From Pampus argenteus (Eukaryota; Chordata; Actinopteri; Scombriformes; Stromateidae), in assembly GCA_036937835.1 (NCBI GenBank), contig CM072878.1:1442001-1506000 (forward strand): a DNA stretch of 64,000 nt. The letters run 5' to 3'. Position 1 is the first letter of the stretch. The number at the start of each line of letters is the position of its first letter. The position numbers and the translations under genes were made by a program. The notes beneath the pieces were generated by a model. It did no database searches. It had not been told where the DNA came from and saw only the letters and a list, made by a program, of their open reading frames with translations. This document shows positions 27,804 to 39,785 of the stretch, piece by piece.

Positions 27804-30800
27804 ATGCTTTTACGGGTGAGTATTAGCAGCAGTTTTTAGCTTGTCGTGTGTCAGGGTGGGTCACGTCGATATATATATATAGATATATACACACATATAT
27901 ATATAGATATGGTTAGTAGTCGTGTCGTGTGGAGCTTGTTAGCCGGTAGCTTGTGTAACAGTAACGTTACGTCAAGGCATCACCTCTAAACCAGGCAGGG
28001 CTCCGCTGGGCTCATCTACCTGTCTGCTGTCAAGACACAGGACACACTGTTTAGTTCCCCATACATCATCATATACAACACATGCATAGTATACATTATA
28101 TACATCATATACAACACATGCATAGTATACATAATATACATCATACACAACACATGCATAGTATACAACACATACAGCGCAACCAACCAGCTCGTTGCTG
28201 TGTGTTGATGTGTAGTTACATTATATAACCATCATCAATAGGAGATTCAATGGTCTGAGATGGACTATAACAAGTTAAATGCTGGATTGTCGCATATGTA
28301 ACAATCAATATAAATCAATCAGTCAAACATTATTTGTGTGTCTTTCAGCGGGTGTTACAAATCGGCGGATTGACACTGAAACACAGCAGATCCGTCCACC
28401 ACAGTCCTGCATGGAGGAGTCCTCTAATACCCATCGTGGTGGAGCAGACGGTGAGTGAGATGATCGTGACTGCTCTTTACTTCTGTCTATGCTGGTCTCA
28501 GCTAGACTTCATGATGGGAAACATGCTCTGATACACATGAAAGAATTAGAACATGTTGTTGTTTGCTTAGAACAAACAGAAGAGAGACTGTGTACGTAGC
28601 AAGAGTAGAGATACCAAAACCAGCTCACAAAAAAACACCACCACACAGAAACTTGCTGTCAAGCAGGTTTTTAGTATCTTGAGTATTAAAAGACATAGAA
28701 GGCATGTAGTCGCCTGATCTGTGAGAGTGTACACAGGAAATGGAGGTGCTTAAAGATACTAGAAAACAAACAAAGACGTGATTGACATCTGACCGCACGC
28801 CTACTATCATTTCCTCTTGGAATAAAGCTGTAAAGTCTGTTTCTTATAAAATAACTACAAAAACACAACCTAATATTTTAGTTCATCTATTCTTCAAAAC
28901 AAAACAAGTATTCGAAACCAAAGTTTTTAGACTCTTATATAATAAGACACTTAAAATCAACTAGAAACATGGTGCTGATGGCTGATCCATCACAGTAAAC
29001 AACACGACGGCTGTATTTCTTTCACAGTCGGAGAAGACAAACATAGAAACAAAGAGGACAATGTAAAATTTAATGTGTTTGATAAGAACAGAATATGGCA
29101 GCTTGGAGAGGACAAAACTCATCTAGAAACTCAAAGGTGTACTGTGGAGTTGATTGAGTATGTTTACATTCAGTGTTTCTCACCTAAACAAATTGTTTGT
29201 ATCCATGACGTCTCATAAAAGTGTTGAGGGCATTTCCTTCCTCATAAAACAGTATTTTAAATCCTGCATTGCTCATCCATGTTGAGTAGTTTGCCTGCCT
29301 TTACGAGCACATTACTACCACCTGAAGATCATCTTGAAGTTAAATCTGCTTGTCTTTTATTTCCAGGGGAGAGGAGAACGAGCGTATGACATCTATTCTC
29401 GCCTCCTGAGAGAGAGGATCATTTGTGTGATGGGTCCTGTAAGTGTCCTGCTGAGTGTATATACATACTTTTTTTTTTTTTTTTTTTAAATATGTTTTTA
29501 CATTTGCTCCCTCCTCCCTTCCTCCTGTGCTCAGATTGATGACTCTGTAGCCAGCCTGGTTATCGCCCAGCTGCTGTTTCTTCAGTCAGAAAGCAACAAC
29601 AAACCCATCCACATGTACATCAACAGCCCTGGTAAGCAGATTACAGTGTCTATATTAAATATCCTGCAAAAAAGACAAACAATGCATACAAATTAAAATA
29701 GGGAGAAAGAAACTGAATTTGTTTTCTCCCTTTTCAACTACTTTCTTTTTCATTCATTTAAAAAAAAATCACCTATTTTTCATCTAATCTTCTATAGACA
29801 AAAACATGTATTTATTAAGAATACTGTCGTATCAATTATTGTGTTTCTGTTTCTGTTTTTCATTCAGCCAGATGTGAGATTAAATAATGTAGAAGTAAGA
29901 AAAAATGGAAAACCAAAATGAATAACTTGAACTTTAAATGCTTGTTTTCTCCTTTTCTATTGCCTTCATATAGTCCAGAAGTATTTGGTCTGTTACACAC
30001 GTTTTGTTCTTTGTGTTTCAGTATGAAATAAAATAATGCACTACGTTAAAATGCCAACAAAACACAGCCTGAAGATGTGTAACTGTCCAAATACATACAG
30101 TATGGACTGTATGTTTTTATTTTTATTGTCCTTTTCTATTACACATTTTAATTTAAGATGTCAGTTTTCCTTTTTCTTTTAAACACTGAAATATGGCCTG
30201 ATTAACTCATGCAGTAAAATATAACAAGAATCCATTTGAACATTTTTCTTTTTTATAAATGTTCTGGGTAAAATAAAAATAAAAAATAAAATAAAATAAA
30301 GTAAATTCATGGCATTACTCTCCCCTCTCCCCCTCAGGCGGTGTGGTGACAGCAGGCCTGGCCATTTACGACACCATGCAGTACATCCTTAATCCCATCT
30401 CCACCTGGTGTGTTGGCCAGGCAGCCAGCATGGGCAGCTTGCTGCTGGCAGCAGGATCCACAGGCATGAGGCATTCACTGCCCAACGCCCGTATCATGGT
30501 CCACCAGCCTTCAGGAGGCGCCAGGGTAAGCTGGCAAAGCACCAGGGAGTCCATGGCTGATCAAATTCAAATCAAATCAAATTTTATTTGTATAGCCCAA
30601 AATCACAAGATACATTTGTCTCAGAGGGCTTTACAATCTGTACAGGGAGTGACACCCTCTGTCCTTAGACCCTCGATTAGTGAGGAAAAACTTGCCCACC
30701 AAAAAACCATCTTAATTCCAGCATGGACGTCTGAAAACACTTTAGTGAAATGCATGATAATATATAACATTCAGAGTGCTGTGTGTTCAGGGGCAGGCCA

Positions 30801-31361
30801 CGGACATTGCCATCCAGGCTGAGGAGATCCTTAAACTGAAGAGACAGATCAACCACATCTACGCCAAACACACGGGGCAGCTGCTGGAGACCATCGGTAG
30901 GTTTGCACAGCTGTTTATCTGCAATCCATGAGTGTGGTCTGACACAGAACAGCAATGCTACGAAATGTCTTGCAGCACCTCTAAAGCTCACTCATTAAGC
31001 ATGTTAAGATGTATATCACCTGGTGTTGACATCAGTAGAATGGTATGTACGTGGAATATACAGCCACTGAAGGAGATGGGACCAATCAGGGATTAACATG
31101 AAGCGAAACCTGCTAATTTCTGTCTGCGTTTTAGAGAGTGTGATGGAAAGGGATCGCTACATGAGCCCCATGGAGGCGCAGGACTTCGGTATCATCGACC
31201 GGGTCCTGGTCCACCCACCTCAGGCAGGCCAGGATGAGCCTGAGCTGGTGCAGAAAGAGATGGCAGCAACAGCTGGTCCCTCTACAGCAGCGGAGTCTTC
31301 ATCCCCGGAGCCGGCCTCCACTGGGACAAACCCCCCCTCCTCATACAAACCTGAGCCATGA
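27804..31361 (+). CDS. CLPP: CLPP, mitochondrial ATP-dependent Clp protease proteolytic subunit
   Basis: This is the serine peptidase that forms a double heptameric ring with ClpX in the mitochondrial matrix. Seven exons: 27804-27815, 28349-28450, 29367-29438, 29535-29631, 30338-30525, 30791-30896 and 31135-31361, totalling 804 nt (267 aa). The basic N-terminus (MLLRRVLQIGGLTLKHSRSV) is a mitochondrial presequence; the mature part starts near PIVVEQTGRGERAYD. Catalytic Ser125 lies in GQAASMGS, His150 in IMVHQP and Asp199 in MERDRY, each 28 below the human numbering (153, 178, 227). The C-terminal Ser/Pro-rich tail ends SSYKPEP. The 12-nt first coding exon is unusually short. Intron 1 has a 36-bp tandem repeat, intron 4 a dispersed repeat and intron 5 a fish repeat. 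AATAAA at 31743-31748 is a likely polyadenylation signal. Confidence 0.96.
28067..28166. repeat. 36-bp tandem repeat, 2.8 copies, CLPP intron 1
   Basis: Units at 28067-28102, 28103-28138 and 28139-28166 (partial) share 'acacatgcatagtatacat' and differ at only a few bases. Confidence 0.85.
29915..30087. repeat. Dispersed repeat, copy B, in CLPP intron 4
   Basis: Matches copy A at 26920-27122 over about 150 bp with only a few mismatches by eye, in the same orientation. The match ends abruptly after 'gatgtgtaactgtc' in both. Confidence 0.85.
30560..30775. repeat. Dispersed teleost repeat in CLPP intron 5
   Basis: Starts at 'aaatcaaattttatttgtat' and carries 'tcagagggctttacaatctg', 'ctgtccttagaccctcg' and 'ggaaaaacttgcccacc', an order of phrases I recognise as a very common non-coding repeat of fish genomes. 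It occupies most of the intron between exons 5 and 6. Confidence 0.6.
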
Positions 31362-33098
31362 AGCTCAGCCATGAGCGCAGCAGAGCTGGTTTAGTTCTGC
31401 ACACACGTGTTGAAAGTCTGGGGAGCAAGGCCGAGCCTCCACGGTGTGTTTCTCTCTATCTTCCCCCTACAGTAGCCACACTATGCAGCCTACACACTGG
31501 CTTCATTCACAATGCTCAGAAAGCTTTGAGATGACTATTCCTACAGTCTATGAAACAAGTCAGAGAAATGACTGATGACTAGTGACGGTTAAAAGTAGTC
31601 AGTCAGTAATCAGTCATCGCTCTGACTCCAGACTCTGCTGTAGATTAGATGACGGGAAGCCTGATAAGACTGTTGCTGCAGAGATGATCACTGATGAGTG
31701 CAGAGGACCTGTATGACCTGTATTTGCATATTCATATTTTGTAATAAATATGATTACTTTGACCACAAATCATAAGACTGTTCTTTATTTGCAGTAGTAT
31801 CTCTAATTCATTCATTTTCATCCAAAGGGCACCGCACCCTTAAACTGCACAATCTGCTGTTGTTCAAAGCATGGTAATAATCAGACAGTGACATTCATTT
31901 GATTTAATAGTTAACCTGAAGATGGTGATGGGTAACTTTCCTTTTCTTGTGAATTTTGATGGCTTGGTATCTTTACATCACATTACAAGCCCTGAAGACA
32001 CAACCAGTGCTTCTTGCCCTTTAAGTTGACCTTGATAAAGTCAAAACTTTCCTGGTACCTCGAGTAAATAAAAATATTCATTATTGCTCTGAGTGTGAAC
32101 CAACAGGACTACAGTGAATATTTGAGTCAGCTTGGGAAACATCCAGAGCTGCTGTGGACCTGGAAATAAAAATATAATGAACACTACATGAAATAAGCAT
32201 AAGTTTAACATTAACAGGTTATTGTAGACATTTTCATAGTTAAATCCAGCACTCTTTGTATTTTAAAACTAGGGGTCAACATGAACTGTGATCAATAGAA
32301 TCAAAATGGAATTAATGAGATGCTTTTACAGTTGAAGACTTTGAGCGATCAGGAAGATATTTATACTTCAGACTAACTAAAAAAAATCCATTTGAAACAA
32401 AGATTAATGTTTTTACCACAATAGAGTACGAAGTAGAAAGAGATCAAAAGGTAAAAACATTTCTAAAGGAACTGGTTCTATATTCATAGCAGTGTAGGTG
32501 TTAGTGCTTCACATATACACAACATCTTGAATTAGAGCTGGTCTAATATTGAATGAAATATGAAATAAGATGATGTAATTTCTCATTTATTTGCAGTATT
32601 TCAAAAGACAAAAAAATTATTAAAAACACTATAACATCATTCTCAATACAACTGTTTTAGTTCAGTGAGGATAAAATAAGCAGTAAGTGGTTTGTAGAAT
32701 TTGAGACATCAAGACAGTTTAAAAAGTTGTATCAATAAAATAAGTTGAAATTTAAGGCTGACGTGGTGAATGCTGAACCAGAGAACACAAGTTCAGAAAG
32801 TTTAGTGCGTGAAGACACAGAACCCAGTGAGAGAAAGTGAATTTTACCACAGGTTAGGTCATCATCTAAAATACATGACGGATAAATAGTTCAAGATGAC
32901 TACAGTGAGTGAGGAAAGAGAGAGAGAGAGAGACAGATCACACTACAACATGAGACATGTAAAGATGGAGGGAAACTGTGACCTTTCCAACTGATTAAAA
33001 CTAACAAAACACAGATTAATCCCACTTCCCTTACTTTCTCTCATGCTTACAAGTATAAAAATCATTCCTTTATCTTCACACACAGACACACACACACA

Positions 33099-33146
<48 letters not shown>

Positions 33147-33160
33147 CACACAGTCTGTCA
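31362..33160. other. CLPP 3' UTR, intergenic, ALDH3B-like 3' UTR
   Basis: The CLPP UTR runs to about 31,765. The remainder is AT-rich without a supported gene. The last part (below 33,160) is 3' UTR of the minus-strand aldehyde dehydrogenase and includes a GCAC tetranucleotide run. Confidence 0.55.
33097..33148. repeat. (GCAC)n tetranucleotide repeat in ALDH3B-like 3' UTR
   Basis: About 12 units of the alternating purine-pyrimidine tetranucleotide lie immediately downstream of the ALDH3B-like stop codon, so they should be present in its mRNA. Confidence 0.9.
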
Positions 33161-36100
33161 TCACATGAGTGAGCAGCTCTTGGGTGAGGCGGTCCAGCGC
33201 AGCCAGCTCAGCTTGTTTTCTCTGTAAGGTGGGTAGCGCAGGCCGTTGAGTCTCTCCAAGGCCCAGCCGCGCAGCATGCACGCCCGCCGGTGGCTGAAAT
33301 CCTCGAAGCCCCAGCGGCCGTGGGAACTGCCGTAACCGCTGGCCCCTGGAGGGAGAGGTAGAGGACAGAACCCAAGTCAATAAAAACACACAGAGCAGCA
33401 TATAGATCAGGCTACATCTGCTAAGCTGTTTGGACAATTACTCTTCCTCAATGTGACTGTACGGACAGCGATGTCCTCTTTCCCATGATGCATCTGCAGC
33501 CTAATAGAAGATTGTTTTCTGAGATATCGTCTTATATCTGCTCTTCCAAACCTACCTACACCTCCAAAGGGCAGGCCTGGCAGTGTCATGTAGACGATCC
33601 CGTCATTGGAGCAGAATCCTCCGCTGCTGGTCTTTTCCAGCACCGTTTTCACCACCTTGAAGAAGCGAGGACAACGTGATAAGACAACATGTCTACAGCT
33701 GTGAGGTGGAAGGATGCAGTGTTGGTGCATCTCTTACAGAGGAGTCATCAGAGAAAACGTAGAGGGCCAGTGGCTTCTCTTGGCTGTTGATGATGTCGAT
33801 GCCTTGCTGCAGAGACTCTACAGTGATGATGGGCAGGATCGGGCCGAAAATCTCCTCCTTCATTAGGGCGTCATCTTCAGCCACGTCCACCAACACTGTG
33901 GGAGCTGAGGAGGACACAATGACAGAAGCTATTACAGCCACCATGACATTGATTCCACATTTCCCATAAATCCAAGCGGTTGATTCATCACTCGTTCTAC
34001 CACAACTTGCAAAGCTTTCAGAGTCTCCAGTTGCTCACATCACTGTAGCAATTTCTGAACAAATCTTTTACGATCAAAACTATCATATATGTGTCAAACT
34101 AATGTGATTATATTGATGTGTCTGCCTCTGTTGATTTGTGATGACACACACATGGTTACTGACTGATGCAAAAATACATCACCAATGTCATTATTCAAGC
34201 CATAAATCACTGGTTTCACACGTGTTCTCTTAACCCACCGATGTACTTGTCCTCCTCGTTGCTTTCTCCTCCTAAAACAACTTTTCCGTTGGAGTTCCTG
34301 AGCAGATCCACCAGACGAGTCCAGTGTCGCTGGGACACGATGCGGGACATGTCGGGGCTGTCCTGGGGCTCCTTGCCGTAGAAATCCTCCAGGACCTCAC
34401 GCAAAGCAGACAGCAGGGCGTCCCGGACGGACTCCGTGCACAGTACGTAGTCCGGTGCCACGCAGCTCTGGCCAGCGTTGAAAAACTTGGCCCACGCCAA
34501 GCGGCAGGCAGCAGCTTTGATGTTCACCTCTCCGTATATGAAGCACGGACTCTTCCCGCCCAGCTCCAACGTCACCGGCGTCAGATGGACCGCGGCTGCC
34601 TGCAAGATGCTGCGCGCCACGTTCTGAGAACCTGACAGAGAGCTGAAAGGTCAACATTCAAACTGGAAAGAATATCTACATTTCATGACAGTCTGGCTGC
34701 TTTTAAATCACTACTCTGCATACGTTACACCCTTTTTTAATTCCACACACACACACACACACACACACGTTTGCCTCTACAGTTACAGGTCTGGTATGAC
34801 GAATGTTAGCTAATGTTGCAAACTTTCTCTGCTGACATTAGGACTCTTGTGTTGTTACACTTTGTTTTTAGCATGTTGCACAGACATATCAATGTTTCTA
34901 AATCAACTATGTATTAGTTCTTATTTCATACATGTATATAGTATACATACGTTTTGTTCTTGTTCGAGACAACTTCCTGACATCTTGGTCATGAGTCTAG
35001 TGTAAAAGGGCAATGTAGACATTTGAAATAGTGACATGCAGCGATCTGATGCATCCTGGAGGCTTTTACCTGTGTAGAAGATGTGGTCAAAGCGATTCTG
35101 CAGCAGAGCCTTAGTCTCTTCTGCTCCACCGCTAACAACCGTGTAACAGTCCTGTCAAATGAAGACAATTGTAACCGCCCATTAAACACTGTAGACACAT
35201 TGTAGATTTATACACGTATAAAACCCAAAGCTGCTTTACCTGAGACAGATATTTGGGGATGAGCTGTGCTACCAGCCTGCCTGTGGCTGCGCTGACCTCT
35301 GAAGGCTTGAGGACCACACAGTTTCCTAGTTGGAGACATCAACAGCATCCAGTCAGGACAGACAGTAGTGACTGAGTTGATGGTTACATTTGCACATGTT
35401 TCTCAGATGCTTTAATGCTGACCTCACATGTAATTTACTACAGACAGCTTTGCTCTGTTGAACTGGCTTTAAGATCACAGACTTAAAAAAAAAAAAAAAA
35501 AGGACTGAAGTTCTTCTTAAATGTAGCTGATTGATGAACGACGAGTCAAGTCAACAGACAAGTCCTATTTATGTGTTCAAGAAAGTGACACCTGACATTT
35601 GAGTCGGCTGCAGAACAACCTTTATCATACATGAGCTCCCAGGTTCACATTCCATGACTTTTATGTTTGCTCATCACGTGTCTTCCAGGTTAGAGCAGCA
35701 GAGCGTGTGAACGCAAAGCAACCCTTCAGTTTACCTCACTGGACTTCTCACCAATACCACTAATCTCTTCCTATTATGTTTGAAGGATGACAGGAAAGAA
35801 AATCCATATAATCCACAGTTTTTTACTTGTATAGAAGCAGTCGCTCTGTCTGTTTCAGCTCATTGCTTTACTGTTTTGATTCAGTAGTTCAACATTTAGC
35901 AGCTGAAGAGAGATGATAGGAGACATAAAAGGGAGAGTGAGAGTTGCCCCAAATCTATTAGTACAAGTTTAGAAACGGCATTAAACTCGCTAGCAAAACC
36001 AAAATAATGAGCTAAAAGAGGCTAAAAAGCTTAATGGATCTGAAGGTAAATGCAGAGTCAGTGATAATTTAACATTACACACTGTCAGTTGATTTATTCC

Positions 36101-37620
36101 AACTTAAAATATTTATATTGTAGTGATGGTGAATGATACCCGCAGCAATGGCTCCAACCATGGGTAAGATAAGGAGCTGCAGGGGGTAGTTCCACGCCCC
36201 GATGATTAACACAACTCCTAACGGCTCCCTCCGAATGAAACAATCGTCCACCTTTGTGGCCTGAAAATTGACACATAAAATAAATAAATTATACAAGCAA
36301 CACAAGCTTCTTACGCAAACACAAAATATCTAGTTTGGTAAAAATACCAAACATTTGCTTCTTCTGTCTTTTTAATGGGCTGCTTGCTGTATCCAAAGAG
36401 CTACTTAAAGGGACACTCCATCACATTTTATTCATGAGTAATTCTCAGCGTAAACAGTTGTATAATGTCTCCTGTGGAACTGGAGGCAGGTTTCCAAATA
36501 CAGAGTGTGTGCTCATTGTTCTTGTATGGAAGACTCAAAACCTGCATTAGAAACTTGAAGGCCTTTAATATGTTTGGAGGAGAGACGGATGTCTGATGAA
36601 GGACGCCATCAGTTGCATTCAGGGAAGTGTAGGAAGCTGAACACATGTCCATTCTTGTTTTAACCCGTCCTTTGTTAGAGTCATGAGTCAAGTGTACTCT
36701 ACTGATGTTTCCTCCCAAACATGCTACTCCACGCTGCTTCAACCTTTCAGACCGCAAGTATGACGGCGAGATGTTTCGACACCTCACTTCACCCCCGTCA
36801 GAAATCACATGACCTCAAACGTCACACTGTCAGAAGAGGCGCGGCGCTGATTTAAAATCAGAGCTGTAGACTCCGAACTTTATTGAACCCAAAACAATAT
36901 AAAGAAGCAGCAAGGCCACTTATATTTTGACTAACCGTTTCATCCCAGATTTAATTCTGCCATTCAGGTGCAATAGTTACCCAGCAGATATTCTGACTGG
37001 ATCAGATGCTTTGAAACAGTGAAGCATACAGTCAGTTTTGTTTCCCTCATTACTCGTGTGCTGCAGGGAGAATCAGCAGTTTCTACACTGAATCTATCTA
37101 ATTAAAGTAGTAAAAATAATTGTTAATCCATATAATGTACAAAACATATGCAACACCCAGCATAAATCATAACCACTGTTTAACTTACCAGGTTCTTGGC
37201 GACATACTCCAGCTTCATCCAGCCTCCGAGGTTATCGAGGGCATAATACAGCTCATTGATCACCATATCAACCTCGGACAGGATGGCCTCAAACTTTGGC
37301 TGATGTGCAATAAGAAAGAAGAATATAGAGAAAGCAGAAACACTTTGGATGCATCCAGTAACAAATACGTTGAATTGCATCATCACCAGGACAGGTGTAT
37401 AGTTACCTCTTTGTTGGGTTGTGTAATTGTGTTGGGGAAGTATTGTGTCTTTTTTTACCTTTGCGAGGTCTTCATGCAGCGCATTTAAAATCTGCTCCTC
37501 GTTCTCTTTGATCATGGATATAAGGTTGGTCAGCTGCGTGCGACGAAACTCCTCTGGTATAGTGACGCCTGTGCGAAACACTGACCGCAACCTGTCAACC
37601 TCCTGGCTGTGAGCGTCCAT
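33161..37620 (-). CDS. ALDH3B1: Aldehyde dehydrogenase family 3, ALDH3B-like
   Basis: This enzyme oxidises medium/long-chain aldehydes with NAD(P)+. Nine coding exons: 37620-37459, 37299-37189, 36260-36140, 35325-35240, 35151-35070, 34631-34239, 33904-33738, 33655-33556 and 33345-33161, totalling 1407 nt. The product is 468 aa, the same length as human ALDH3B1. Features: N-terminal helix MDAHSQEVDRLRSVFRTG, the ALDH3 segment IIGAWNYPLQLLILP, the cofactor region NCVVLKPSE, catalytic base E210 in TLELGGKSP, catalytic C244 in FNAGQSCVAPDY, and a C-terminal LPFGGVGASGYG stretch. It ends in the CaaX box CSLM, so it is probably prenylated and membrane-bound; final Met favours farnesylation, whereas human ALDH3B1 ends CTLL. 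Exon 6 (393 nt) looks like fused ancestral exons. ALDH3A paralogues remain possible, but tail and sequence favour 3B. Confidence 0.92.
34747..34770. repeat. (CA)n microsatellite, ALDH3B-like intron 5
   Basis: A simple CA run of about 12 units between the 393-nt exon and the 82-nt exon. Confidence 0.85.
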
Positions 37621-38640
37621 CCTTCCACATGGAGGAAAGAAAGGAAATAAGAAATTCAACAAGTTACAGTTTACTGAGTAAAAACAATGGAAGCTTTACT
37701 GTCAAACAGTAGTTAGCTTGCATTAGTTAATTAAATATACTGCTGTATATATATATTAAAAGTATAAATTCTGATGGATAAGTCTTTGCAGCTGCAGGTG
37801 GCCTCGCACGTTACAGATACTCATCAACACCTTTAAATAAATGCAGATGCTCTGTTCAAACGACAGAGAGGATGCAGTCTGTGGCTTTAAAAGGCTTTTA
37901 GACAGTTTTACCAGTTCAACTGTTTGTTCTGCATGCAAGCAATTAATGAGCAGCTTCATTATTACAACCAACTACAAACACAGCAAGCAGAGCCATTAAA
38001 AGCCTGCAGGATAATGAGACAACAGCTGCATGTAATTCATCAGACATATGCAACAGTGTTGGTCCATTTCTGAGCAGGATAGTTTCTATCATCCTCACAC
38101 AAGCGGATTACGGTACTATTTGAGTAATATTAAAGTAAAAGTAACCGTGTGGTTATAGTTGTGTGATTGATAAAGACACAACACGTGTGTAAAGTTAAAG
38201 TAACGTTACCTGGTCTTAATGGATTCAATCAGTTCCTCCTTTTCTCTGGACTTTTTATTCATTCATTTCCTTTCTACTAACTTCCTACTCCTCACGTGGT
38301 CATATTCATCCGCGGAGACTCGTAACTTTTAAAGATTATAAATGAATTAGAAACCTGCAGCGTTCAGTCGGACTCACCTGTTGTATGTGTGGGTTGTGTC
38401 TCTGAAACGACCTGCCTCGCTGGCCCCGTACAGACAAATGCTGAGGACGACGGCGCAGGGATTTTATATATGCGGCTGTTGTTCGGTTTCCGCCGGGTGT
38501 TGTTCGGTCTCCGCCGACTGTCCACATTCCTTCAGTAAATGGGAGGGAAGCAGCTTTGGTTTCTCTTGATAAATGAGCCGTAAAACCTGTCAGGCGGGAG
38601 AGGCGTGATCCTGCACGTTCAGACTGATGTGGAGCCATGT
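37621..38640 (-). promoter_or_regulatory. ALDH3B-like 5' region with probable non-coding first exon(s)
   Basis: The coding start exon is preceded by a pyrimidine tract and AG just upstream of the ATG, implying an upstream 5' UTR exon. Two good minus-strand donors, AAGACCAG|GTAACG near 38,212 and CAACAG|GTGAGTCC near 38,378, are candidates. A small open frame over 38336-38638 is probably within the untranslated leader. Confidence 0.4.
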
Positions 38641-39785
38641 TGAAACTGATAGACAGCGTGACTCAGGCCGTCTCTATGTCACCTATAATCAATCACCTGT
38701 CCACTGATCGAACCAGCAACCCTGAGACTACAATCATTCTGCCCATTTACACACTGGCATGTTTTCCTCCTGTTCAGACTGACCATCATGGGAATGGAAA
38801 TAAAGGCTCATCAGTAATACAGTATGCATCATGTTTGTTCATCATCTCTGCATGTTCACACGTGGTTCTGGTTTTATTAGTGGAGGTTTCAGGTGAAGTC
38901 GTCATGCTGCTGTCCCGGTTATGTCAAAACAATATATTATATTATTAATATAGAATATTGGTGCATCATGAAATCACACCTGAAAATAAATCAGCATTGA
39001 TACAAAAACTTTATTCTCACAATATCAAAATTGACAGACCTACAGAGATTTGTAGATTAAAAGGAATTAAGAGAAAACAATAGTGAATATAGTGACTCCG
39101 TTTGGCCAGTCATTACATCTCTGGGATTCACCTGTGATGTTGCCGAGCAGCAGCAGCAGCACAGGTTATGTTAAATAGTGTCACACAAAGCAGATGACAA
39201 ACAAAAACATAAGAGCAAAAAGAGAGTGGGGGGGCGGCTTGTTCTGCATGTAATCCTGGCAGCAACGATGATACAAAAACAAAGACAACAATATGCATCA
39301 AAGGAATTCCTTAAAATCAAAAAATGTGAAACTTCCTACATCAGCATATTAAAAAAAGAAAGAAAGAAAAAGGTCTAGCTCCTTCCAAATACTCCTAAAA
39401 CTAAATGACAATGTTCGCCTTGAGGAAAAAAACAATGGTGTTGGAAGTTAAGTCAGAGAGGGAGAGAGTTGTATCTACAGGGAGGGAGAGAAGAGGACAA
39501 CAGATGTAAATGGAAGGAGGCTGAGGAGGAAAAGAAACTGTGATGGTGACAACAGTCATGGTCCCAGTATCCACCTCGCCCCTTAACCTTTCACAGTGAC
39601 TGCTCTGTCAGGCTCGGGCAGTGCGGCAAAAATCCAGCTCGTTAAACTGAGGCTCTCGGAGGTTTTCTGTCAAACTGCTCTGAGTTCAGACTGACAGAAC
39701 CGTCCAGCAGCAGGGTGGAGGGCGGCTGGTGTGAAATGGTACCAGAGATCTCGACACATCATCATGGCTGTCTGCTTTAAAGACT
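38641..39785. other. Intergenic region and PPP4C 3' UTR
   Basis: Minus-strand AATAAA at 39010-39015 probably ends the PPP4C transcript, giving a 3' UTR of about 0.78 kb. The remainder to 38,641 has no supported gene. Confidence 0.6.

Noticed and set aside
38336..38638. 100-codon minus-strand open frame upstream of the aldehyde dehydrogenase
   Set aside because: No family resemblance; better explained as the 5' leader exon because a strong donor (CAACAG|GTGAGT) interrupts it.
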